Assembly (NCBI GenBank): GCA_021639925.1
Contig: JAJXEL010000042.1
Span: forward strand, 1 to 5,522
Direction of reading: 5' to 3'
Length of the DNA: 5,522 bases
Origin: Alphaproteobacteria bacterium
GTDB taxonomy: Bacteria; Pseudomonadota; Alphaproteobacteria; CAAGCB01; CAG-977
Below, in pieces: positions 1 through 5,522 of this stretch (the stretch's first letter is position 1; each line of letters starts with the position of its first letter). The notes beneath the pieces were generated by a model. It was not told where the DNA came from. It saw nothing but the letters and a program-made list of their open reading frames with translations, and made no database searches. The position numbers and the translations under genes were made by a program.

Positions 1-671
1 GTGTATTTTGACATAAAGACAATGTCGTTGTTTCTGCCGATCGCCTGATCGCACAGCGCGATAACGTCCGCGCGGCGGGTGACTTTGGCATAAACGGCCG
101 ATCCCGCGGAAAGCTTTTCCGTTTCCCGCGCCGGCTGCCGGTTAAAATCGACCCGGACCTCCGCGTCGTTTTCCAGATTAAAAAAAACGCCGTCTTTTTC
201 CCGGCCGCCGCCTAAAAACAAAACGTCAATCTTGCCGGCCTGATCATAAACGGGCAAAAACGATTCCAATAAATCGGACAGTCCCGGATTTTCATAACGT
301 TCCAGATTGCCCTTAACCAGCCAGTGGCCGCGCATATACCCGTTCGGCGTTCCTGTCACCAGCTTGCTTAATTCTTCAGGTTTGCGCGCATCGCCCAATA
401 AATCCAGAACCGCCTGCGTCTGTTCTTTAGTCGGGGTCACACCCGGACCTTTGACCAAAACGGCGTTTTTATCCCCGCCGGCCAGCTCGATCGTTTCGCG
501 GATCACTTCGCCGTTGGTCTGGATTCGTCCTTTTAAACTCCAGTCATGTTCGCGCAGGCGCTTTTCCCCGATAAAGTCCGAAAAAGGCTCTATCAGTTCT
601 TTTTTCACAATGTCATACGCCGCGCCGGCCGCTTCTTCGGGCAGAGCGACGTCAATAAACGCTTTAACCAT
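1..671 (-). CDS. Putative NADP-type isocitrate dehydrogenase, divergent, C-terminal part cut off by window edge
   Basis: The first 223 codons are present, starting at ATG 671-669; the frame is still open at the left edge. A full enzyme would oxidatively decarboxylate isocitrate to 2-oxoglutarate in the cytoplasm. I did not recognise it at first sight. The call rests on motifs in the order known from the eukaryote-like NADP-IDH family: VKKELIEPF (22-30, family IKEKLI-PF), HDWSLKGRIQTNGEV (42-56, family YDLG--R--TND-V), VKGPGVTPTKE (73-83, family VKC-TITPDE), TPNGYMR (108-114, family SPNGTIR, whose Ser, Asn and Arg bind isocitrate) and FMSKYT at the edge, whose K222 would match the catalytic Lys in LSTKNT. 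Spacing between the last two motifs is nearly the family's. The family's N-terminal MDGDEMTRIIW is not conserved. The start overlaps the acnB stop by 8 bp, which suggests translational coupling, and aconitase directly upstream supports the call. The C-terminal half with the metal-binding Asp residues is outside the window. Confidence 0.68.
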   Translation of the reverse strand, partial: MVKAFIDVALPEEAAGAAYDIVKKELIEPFSDFIGEKRLREHDWSLKGRIQTNGEVIRETIELAGGDKNAVLVKGPGVTPTKEQTQAVLDLLGDARKPEELSKLVTGTPNGYMRGHWLVKGNLERYENPGLSDLLESFLPVYDQAGKIDVLFLGGGREKDGVFFNLENDAEVRVDFNRQPARETEKLSAGSAVYAKVTRRADVIALCDQAIGRNNDIVFMSKY

Positions 672-3189
672 TTTTAACTGCCTTAAAATATTCCTCAACT
701 GACGGGAAACGCCCCAAAACTGCGGCAACAGCCTCCAACTGCGCCGAAACCAGATAAACGGAAGCTTCGTCGCCCATGCGCGCTTTGAAGTTGCGCGTCG
801 ACGTCGTCAGGACGTTTTTTTTGCCTTTGACCCGTTCCTGATTGCCCATGCACAAAGAACAGCCCGCCACCTCGATCCGCGCGCCCCTGTCTGCCAGCGC
901 CTTTAAAACGCCCGCCGTTTCCAGATCATGCGCGATCATGCGGGTCGGTGCGGCGACCCATGTTTCAACGCCCAACCGGTCAACGCCGCGGGTCAGACGT
1001 TCAAAAGCCTCAAAGTCTTTTTCCCCCGACATACATGACCCGATAAAACAAAATTCCGCCGGCGTTCCGGCAATTTCAGACAACGGCCTGACGTTGTCCG
1101 GCGTATGCGGACAGGCGATATACGGCTGATCGATTTCAGACAGGTCAATGTCTAAAACATAAGCATATTCCGCCCCGTCGTCCGCTTTAAATTCCTGCGG
1201 ATTTTCAAGATAAACCGACAAAGCTTCACGTCTGTTTTCCAAAACGCCGCCGTTGTCGTATCCGCCGGCAATCATCTGTTCAACAACCGGCAGAGAATGG
1301 CCGCGCACATATGCCGCGACCGTTTCAAAAGGCTGTTCGAAATAAGCCGCCGCCGCGGAACGTTCCGCCGACGCGTTCGTCATTTTAAACACGTCGATCA
1401 TATCGAACGGCCGGCCGCCACGTCTGAATTCGATGATTGTTCCTTCGAAAATATTTTTACCGAATACTTTCTGCGCTTTATACGGAATATAATTGACCAA
1501 ATCGCGCACGGTAATACCGTCGTTAAATTCTCCGATCAGACGAACCAGAACGCTGTCCGGCACGGTAATTTCCGTAACGCCCGTCGCCGCGGCTTCCGCA
1601 ATGCCGCCGGATCCCAAAGGAAAGCTTAAAGCCGTCGGAACGCGCGTATGCGAATCCCCGCCGACAACGATTGTGTTCGGAACAACCAGCTCGTTTAACC
1701 AGGAATGAATAATGCCGTCCCCCATATTCAAAGCGACGCCGCCGATTTCCCTGACAAAATCCGTCAGTTTTTTATTTGCCGCCACAACCGCCGGCGTACG
1801 AAATCCCAAAGCGGCGTTGTGGCACTGCGACTGCAAAAACAAAGGAACGGCCAGCTTCATCGCCGCCAAAGTACCCTGTAATTCCTGAACGGTCATGCCG
1901 CCCGTCGTATCCTGCGAAGCGACCGTGTCCACTTTGGCATAAACGGTCTGCCCCGGCCGGACGCTTTTTAAACCGGCTGCTTTGGCAATGATTTTTTGCG
2001 CCGCCGTCATCGGGCGGACCGCCGTATCCGCCGTTGCTGACGCATACGGCAGCTTAAAACTCTTTCCCAGAATTGCAGACGCGGCCGCCGTTAAAATTTT
2101 TCCCATGCGAAACGCCGTCGCTCCGCCGGCGCGCAGGTAATCGAGTTCATTTTGATCCAGCGGTTTAAACGCGGCGATTTCCCCGCCCGTTTCGGACAGG
2201 ATTTTTCCCGTCCGCCAGACAACGCGGACTTTGTCGCCCGTGTGCAGCGTATCCGTATCGGTACGCACAATAATTGATCCCATATCCTGCGCCGTTTTGG
2301 CAAAAATGGGCCCCAAGACGCGGCCGGCGAAAATAACGGCGCGTGTTTTTTTATCCGGCTGAAAGCGGGTATCGTCATTTTCGACGCCGGTATTCCATTC
2401 AACATTGTTCATGCCCGATTTGCGCGAAGAGCTTGTCCCGATTTTATCGGCGGCCAAAGCAACGGGAATATCCGGATTTTCCGCCTTTAACGCGTCCAAA
2501 GCGGCCAGCAGGGCTTCATTCATAAAATAATGCCTGCCGTGAAAAGGAATATCCGTGCGCGTATGTCCGCCTTTGGAATGGGACAGAAAATCGGTAGACG
2601 CTTCGATTTCGTCAGGAATTTTAAAAACAACCAGCTTCGTTTCGTCTTCCAACGGTTTGCGGCGCGAAAACCAGTCCGCGCGCGCCCACGCTTCCAGCAA
2701 AGCCCGGGCATATTTATTCCCCGATTCATACAAAGCCGCGACGTCATTGACCGCCTGATGGATCAATACCAGTTCGGACAACACGCCGACGGCTTCGGGC
2801 GCGGTCTTGTCATTTTTCAACAAAGAAATCAAAACAGGAATATTATGCCCGCCTTTCATATATCCCAGCTGCATCACCGCCTGCTGCGGCGACAATCCGG
2901 GCACAACCGTTTTTTCCAAAGCGACACGCCCCAGAAAAGCGGCTTTAACGGCCGCCGCTTCCCCGGTTCCCGGCGGCACGCGGTTTAACAAAAGATCCAG
3001 CATTTGTTCCGGACGGTCTTTTTTTTCCAAAAGAATGATACAGGCTTTCACCTGTTCCGCGTTTAAAGGCAAAGGCGGCAGACCGTCCCGCTTTCTGGAA
3101 AGCGTTCCGTCTTCGGGGTGTTTCGGATCAAACGGACGCGGCGCATCGTACGCCGCGAAATAATCCTGCAAAATTTCTTCGGCAGTCAT
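664..3189 (-). CDS. acnB: Aconitate hydratase B (bifunctional aconitase / 2-methylisocitrate dehydratase)
   Basis: Cytoplasmic [4Fe-4S] enzyme of 841 residues that interconverts citrate and isocitrate; family members can also act on 2-methylisocitrate. Order is AcnB-type: N-terminal HEAT-like domain (about 40-175, with NRVPPG at 69-74), swivel domain (about 180-385) with GTSSSRKS at 251-258 supplying the presumed catalytic Ser254 and Arg256, then the catalytic core. The core has SQDTTG (425-430), QCHNAA (455-460), DGIIHSW (491-497), GGDSHTR (510-516) and a second active-site Arg in TSTRNF (796-801). Cluster ligands are Cys719 (GSCM) and Cys777/Cys780 (GCSLCMGN); all are present, so it should be active. 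Against E. coli AcnB as I remember it, there are about 20 extra N-terminal residues and about 30 fewer at the C-terminus. A good ribosome site supports the ATG at 3189. It lies 16 bp after a lipoprotein gene and overlaps the putative isocitrate dehydrogenase gene by 8 bp. Confidence 0.97.
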   Translation of the reverse strand: MTAEEILQDYFAAYDAPRPFDPKHPEDGTLSRKRDGLPPLPLNAEQVKACIILLEKKDRPEQMLDLLLNRVPPGTGEAAAVKAAFLGRVALEKTVVPGLSPQQAVMQLGYMKGGHNIPVLISLLKNDKTAPEAVGVLSELVLIHQAVNDVAALYESGNKYARALLEAWARADWFSRRKPLEDETKLVVFKIPDEIEASTDFLSHSKGGHTRTDIPFHGRHYFMNEALLAALDALKAENPDIPVALAADKIGTSSSRKSGMNNVEWNTGVENDDTRFQPDKKTRAVIFAGRVLGPIFAKTAQDMGSIIVRTDTDTLHTGDKVRVVWRTGKILSETGGEIAAFKPLDQNELDYLRAGGATAFRMGKILTAAASAILGKSFKLPYASATADTAVRPMTAAQKIIAKAAGLKSVRPGQTVYAKVDTVASQDTTGGMTVQELQGTLAAMKLAVPLFLQSQCHNAALGFRTPAVVAANKKLTDFVREIGGVALNMGDGIIHSWLNELVVPNTIVVGGDSHTRVPTALSFPLGSGGIAEAAATGVTEITVPDSVLVRLIGEFNDGITVRDLVNYIPYKAQKVFGKNIFEGTIIEFRRGGRPFDMIDVFKMTNASAERSAAAAYFEQPFETVAAYVRGHSLPVVEQMIAGGYDNGGVLENRREALSVYLENPQEFKADDGAEYAYVLDIDLSEIDQPYIACPHTPDNVRPLSEIAGTPAEFCFIGSCMSGEKDFEAFERLTRGVDRLGVETWVAAPTRMIAHDLETAGVLKALADRGARIEVAGCSLCMGNQERVKGKKNVLTTSTRNFKARMGDEASVYLVSAQLEAVAAVLGRFPSVEEYFKAVKNG
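681..685 (-). promoter_or_regulatory. Ribosome binding site of the putative isocitrate dehydrogenase gene
   Basis: On the minus strand TAAGG lies 9 bases before the ATG at 671-669, inside the last codons of acnB. It supports this ATG as a true start even though it overlaps the acnB stop (the stretch ATGGTTAA holds both the start ATG and the acnB TAA). Confidence 0.6.
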
Positions 3190-3194
3190 GGCGG

Positions 3195-3200
3195 TCCTTC
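3195..3200 (-). promoter_or_regulatory. Strong ribosome binding site fixing the acnB start
   Basis: GAAGGA on the minus strand sits 5 bases before the ATG at 3189-3187. It falls in the 16-bp gap after the upstream lipoprotein gene. It decides that the extra N-terminal residues of this AcnB, compared with the E. coli protein, are translated and are not an over-long gene call. Confidence 0.75.
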
Positions 3201-3205
3201 TTTTT

Positions 3206-3631
3206 TCAGGGAATAATTAAACCATACAGTCCGGGATCGGGCATTTTAACCAGCTTTAACCCGTTTTCGTCCTTGATAAACGTCAACGTCGTTTCACCGC
3301 TTTGGTTATCAATGCCGTAACGCGGCGATTTGGCGGAACGGAAATAATAAATCGACGCCCGGTAAACGCCTGTCTGCGGATCAATCAAAGTCTGAAAAAC
3401 GGACGTTCTGTAATCCACGTCGGAAAAACCGGCAAAATCGTTTTCGACGGCGATTTGCAGCTGATCCCGCTTTCCGTCGTATTCCGGACTGATAAAAAAC
3501 ATGAATTGTTCGATATTTTTATCTTTATAAGCCTGATTCATCTGATTTAACGTCCGGCTGACTTCGGCGGACGGATCAATGACGGCGCACCCAGCCAGCA
3601 AAACAAACAGCAAAAAAACGACTTTTTTCAT
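3206..3631 (-). CDS. Predicted lipoprotein with NTF2-like (cystatin-like) domain, function unknown
   Basis: A 141-residue protein with a lipoprotein signal peptide: MKK, a hydrophobic run (4-12), then lipobox LAGC with lipidated Cys15. Residue +2 is Ala rather than Asp, so by the E. coli rule it would go to the outer membrane. The mature part starts with a helix rich in Gln, Asn and Lys (about residues 23-50, containing LNQMNQAYKDKNIEQF), followed by alternating strands (VDYRTSVFQTL, YRASIYYFRS, GETTLTFIKDENGLKLVKM). This helix-then-curved-sheet pattern is that of small NTF2-like/SnoaL-like domains, which bind ligands or stabilise partners; no catalytic residues can be assigned. GAAGGA lies 7 bases before the ATG. 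It sits 27 bp after another lipoprotein gene and 16 bp before acnB, apparently co-transcribed with both. The fold is inferred from pattern only; the lipoprotein call is firm. Confidence 0.85.
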   Translation of the reverse strand: MKKVVFLLFVLLAGCAVIDPSAEVSRTLNQMNQAYKDKNIEQFMFFISPEYDGKRDQLQIAVENDFAGFSDVDYRTSVFQTLIDPQTGVYRASIYYFRSAKSPRYGIDNQSGETTLTFIKDENGLKLVKMPDPGLYGLIIP

Positions 3632-3658
3632 GCTTCTTCCTTCAGACCGCCGGATTGT

Positions 3659-4327
3659 TTACTGGGCGACGGGCGTTTGCTGCGCCGCGGCAAAGTCGTG
3701 CAGGGCAACGAAAACCGTGCGTGTAAAAACAGCATGTTTTTTATTGATTTCCGCCTGCTTTGATTTCGGATACGTATAGCGGATACGCGCATAAGTCATC
3801 AGGTCTTTGTTCGCCCCCAAAACCAGCAAAGACTTTTTGGCTTCGTCGCGCTGATTAAACTGAACGTCCGTTTCCAACACCTGATAATTTACGCTGCGCC
3901 AGCGGAAAGTCCGCGGTTTTTTCGTTCCCGTTTTTACGTTCGAATACAGCCCCGAATCCTGCATTGCCTGAATTTCCTGCAAATGCCGGTCCATCAAAGC
4001 TTCCATATTCTGGTCAATTTCGGCGGGAATGCCGAAGTCCTGATTGTTATAAATAAAAACGGTCGCGACAATATCGTCCGCCGTATAAGCGCGGGTAAAT
4101 CCGGCGCCGCGCTGATTTTGTTCCCGGTCGGCCACCGGTTCGACAGATTTCAGGCCGGCAATTTCGTCAGGCAGGGATTCCGTAACATTTTTTTGCATTT
4201 CGACAACCTGCGCCTGAACCCTGTCCGTCAGGGACAGCCTGACGGCCGCCTGTTGTTCTTTGCCGGAAGTCGTCGCGCAGGAAGCCAGCGCAAGCGTTAA
4301 AGAAAAAATTTTAAAAGCCGTATTCAT
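3659..4327 (-). CDS. Predicted lipoprotein, uncharacterised proteobacterial-type family
   Basis: A 222-residue protein with a signal peptide (MNTAFKIFSLTLALASC) and lipobox LASC, lipidated Cys17, +2 Ala, so probably periplasmic-facing and sorted to the outer membrane. The mature chain has a helical, Gln-rich start (about 25-50), then LPDEIAGLKSVEPVADREQN (53-72), a stretch around ATVFIYNN, and a late segment LLVLGANKDLMTYARIRYTYP. This resembles an unnamed proteobacterial family that I remember as 'LP-EI-GF-R--V-DYE--GLG', then 'ATVYVYD-G---IP', ending in 'F-K-R-TYP'; no function is known to me and the match is from memory. The C-terminal tail (AAAQQTPVAQ) looks disordered. GAGGA lies 6 bases before the ATG. 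It is the first gene after the promoter at 4359-4386 and 27 bp before the second lipoprotein gene, so the two are probably co-transcribed. Confidence 0.85.
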   Translation of the reverse strand: MNTAFKIFSLTLALASCATTSGKEQQAAVRLSLTDRVQAQVVEMQKNVTESLPDEIAGLKSVEPVADREQNQRGAGFTRAYTADDIVATVFIYNNQDFGIPAEIDQNMEALMDRHLQEIQAMQDSGLYSNVKTGTKKPRTFRWRSVNYQVLETDVQFNQRDEAKKSLLVLGANKDLMTYARIRYTYPKSKQAEINKKHAVFTRTVFVALHDFAAAQQTPVAQ

Positions 4328-4358
4328 CAGATATCCTCATTCCTTGCAGCCCGAGTGC

Positions 4359-4386
4359 ATTTTACCAAAAGAGGCGGAAAAATCAA
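4359..4386 (-). promoter_or_regulatory. Sigma70-type promoter with extended -10, reading into the lipoprotein-acnB operon
   Basis: In the gap after the U32 gene the minus strand shows TTGATT (4386-4381, 4 of 6 matches to TTGACA), 16 bases, then TAAAAT (4364-4359, 5 of 6 matches to TATAAT). TG lies one base before the -10, giving the extended -10 form TGGTAAAAT. Transcription would start near 4352, leaving a leader of about 25 bases before the ATG at 4327. No other gap in the lipoprotein, lipoprotein, acnB, dehydrogenase series is long enough for an intergenic promoter. I see no operator palindrome around it. Confidence 0.6.
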
Positions 4387-4396
4387 AACGCTTATT

Positions 4397-5522
4397 TCAC
4401 CTTTTCGCTTTTGCGCGCGCAACGGTAAAAACAGGCAATTCCGCCGGACCATGCGTCCCGAAAAAAGAATTCGGAATAAAAACGCTTTGTCCGATCCGCC
4501 CGGGCGAAAGAACGGATACTTCTTTTTTTGAAAAACCGTCAATGACGGCGGACACAACCACGTCAACGGGGGAAAACGACGCCGGCGGCAGAAACGACAA
4601 AACGTCTCCTTTTTCGATTTTCTGATAAATAACGACCTCCGCCCCTTCGTCCGTCCAGCGCGTAATCGCGCCGGCGTTGCGCCAATCGCTTACACTTTGC
4701 ACCGTTTCATAATTCTGCGCCGAACCGTCCGGCACGCCGTCAAAAAATCCCGCCGTATACCCGCGGTTCTGCAGCGTGTCCAATTCGGCCTGATACTTTT
4801 CAAACCGCCAGCCGTCCGGATCCTCAAACCAGTCGTCAATCGCTTTCCGGTACGCCCTGGCCGTCTGCGCGACATAATACGGCGTTTTGTTGCGCCCTTC
4901 GATTTTTAACAGGTCGATTCCCGCATTTAAAATCAGATCCAGTTTCGGCATTAAACACAAATCCCTGGAATTCATGATATAAGTACCGCGGTTATCTTCT
5001 TCGACCGGCAGAAATTCGCCGGGACGCTGTTCTTCTTCCAGATACAGTTTATACTTCCAACGACAGGCATGCGCGCATTTGCCGCGGTTGGCGCTGCGCC
5101 CCGTCATAAACGCGGACAAAAGACAGCGCCCCGAATAGCTCATGCACATCGCGCCGTGCACAAACATTTCAATTTTCATGTCTGGCGCCTGCCGTTTGAT
5201 TTCGCAGATTTCTTTAAAAGACGTTTCGCGCGACAAAACGCAGACTTTCGCCCCCAGCGACTGCCAGAATTTAACGGTCAGCGCCGATCCGACGTTCGCC
5301 TGCGTCGATACGTGCAAAGGCGTTTGTGGCGCGTGTTCTTTCATAAACATAAACACGCCCGGGTCGGACACGATCAGCCCGTCGGGACGCAGCCGGTTGA
5401 CGGTATCGGCAAATTCCGCCAGCTTTTCAACGTCGTCATTTCTGGAAAACAGGTTCAAGGTCAGATAAATCTTTTTATTTTTTTCATGCATAAGGGGCGT
5501 TTTGGCGGGACATCCTAGCCTT
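4397..5522 (-). CDS. trhP: U32 family protein, TrhP/YegQ-like tRNA hydroxylation protein, 5' end cut off or disrupted at window edge
   Basis: U32 proteins, long annotated as collagenase-like peptidases, are now known as RNA- or quinone-hydroxylation factors; TrhP makes 5-hydroxyuridine at tRNA position 34. Numbering from the first in-window ATG (5491), the U32 signature begins at E108 (EMFVHGAMC) with YSGRC to C123, followed by C139 and C143. These four cysteines are candidate [4Fe-4S] ligands. Further TrhP-like blocks are EQRPGEF (154-160), GTYIMNSRDL (169-178), LLKIEGR (194-200), ARAYRKAIDD (211-220) and NRGYTAGFF (242-250), then a small C-terminal beta domain. The protein aligns with the family only from its third beta-strand (KKIYLTLN), so about 60 N-terminal residues (the SPAG-E start) are missing. 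The frame stays open to the window edge and ATG 5491 has no ribosome site, so I extend the feature to the edge. RlhA is less likely because of its long extra C-terminal region. Confidence 0.85.
   Translation of the reverse strand, partial: RLGCPAKTPLMHEKNKKIYLTLNLFSRNDDVEKLAEFADTVNRLRPDGLIVSDPGVFMFMKEHAPQTPLHVSTQANVGSALTVKFWQSLGAKVCVLSRETSFKEICEIKRQAPDMKIEMFVHGAMCMSYSGRCLLSAFMTGRSANRGKCAHACRWKYKLYLEEEQRPGEFLPVEEDNRGTYIMNSRDLCLMPKLDLILNAGIDLLKIEGRNKTPYYVAQTARAYRKAIDDWFEDPDGWRFEKYQAELDTLQNRGYTAGFFDGVPDGSAQNYETVQSVSDWRNAGAITRWTDEGAEVVIYQKIEKGDVLSFLPPASFSPVDVVVSAVIDGFSKKEVSVLSPGRIGQSVFIPNSFFGTHGPAELPVFTVARAKAKR

Noticed and set aside
307..702. Plus-strand open frame of 131 codons
   Set aside because: It lies opposite the putative isocitrate dehydrogenase and the acnB end. 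It has no ribosome site I can see and no recognisable domain, and the minus-strand frame shows family motifs.
2951..2977. GC-rich inverted repeat (gccgcc ... ggcggc) that could be a terminator
   Set aside because: It is inside the acnB coding sequence, is not followed by a T-run on either strand, and arises from Ala/Gly/Pro codons.
2530..2988. Plus-strand open frame of 152 codons within acnB
   Set aside because: It lies fully inside the conserved acnB N-terminal region on the other strand, and its Arg/Phe/Gln-rich composition is typical of an antisense shadow.
4327..4566. Minus-strand open frame of 79 codons overlapping the U32 3' end
   Set aside because: It overlaps the conserved U32 frame, has an unlikely composition, and its last bases cover the promoter and the lipoprotein start.
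5069..5518. Plus-strand open frame of 149 codons opposite the U32 gene
   Set aside because: Its product is Arg/His/Phe-rich low-information sequence, and the opposite strand encodes clearly conserved U32 motifs over the same bases. It is a mirror frame.
5491..5522. Short minus-strand frame starting at ATG 5513 with AAGG five bases before it
   Set aside because: It stops after nine codons, so by itself it is not a gene. It is only of interest as a possible frameshifted start of the U32 gene, which is listed as a finding.

Overview
The window carries five protein-coding genes, all on the minus strand, so transcription runs from high to low coordinates. In that order they are: a U32-family (TrhP/YegQ-like) tRNA-modification protein, cut by the right edge; a 222-residue lipoprotein; a 141-residue NTF2-like lipoprotein; aconitate hydratase B (acnB); and a gene best read as a divergent NADP-type isocitrate dehydrogenase, cut by the left edge. 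I see no gene on the plus strand. Its open frames are mirror frames of the minus-strand genes. I found no RNA gene, mobile element, CRISPR array or long repeat.

Right part (4397-5522): the U32 gene, followed by the only sizeable gap (4328-4396). That gap contains a good sigma70-type promoter with an extended -10 element, reading into the first lipoprotein gene. Middle (3206-4327): two predicted lipoprotein genes 27 bp apart. Left (1-3189): acnB begins 16 bp after the second lipoprotein gene, and the putative isocitrate dehydrogenase gene overlaps the acnB stop by 8 bp. The four genes downstream of the promoter therefore look like one operon, lipoprotein - lipoprotein - acnB - isocitrate dehydrogenase. 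The last two would catalyse consecutive TCA-cycle steps, citrate to isocitrate to 2-oxoglutarate. The link to the two envelope lipoproteins is not obvious.

Organism: two lipobox signal peptides lacking an inner-membrane retention Asp at +2, an AcnB-type aconitase, a TrhP-like U32 protein and clear Shine-Dalgarno sites point to a Gram-negative bacterium, with G+C near 50% by eye. The divergence of the TCA enzymes from E. coli and the eukaryote-like form of the dehydrogenase would fit an alphaproteobacterium or a related poorly sampled lineage, but that is a guess. The window looks like ordinary chromosomal core genome. The points of interest are the operon arrangement, the divergent dehydrogenase, the altered AcnB termini and the unresolved 5' end of the U32 gene.
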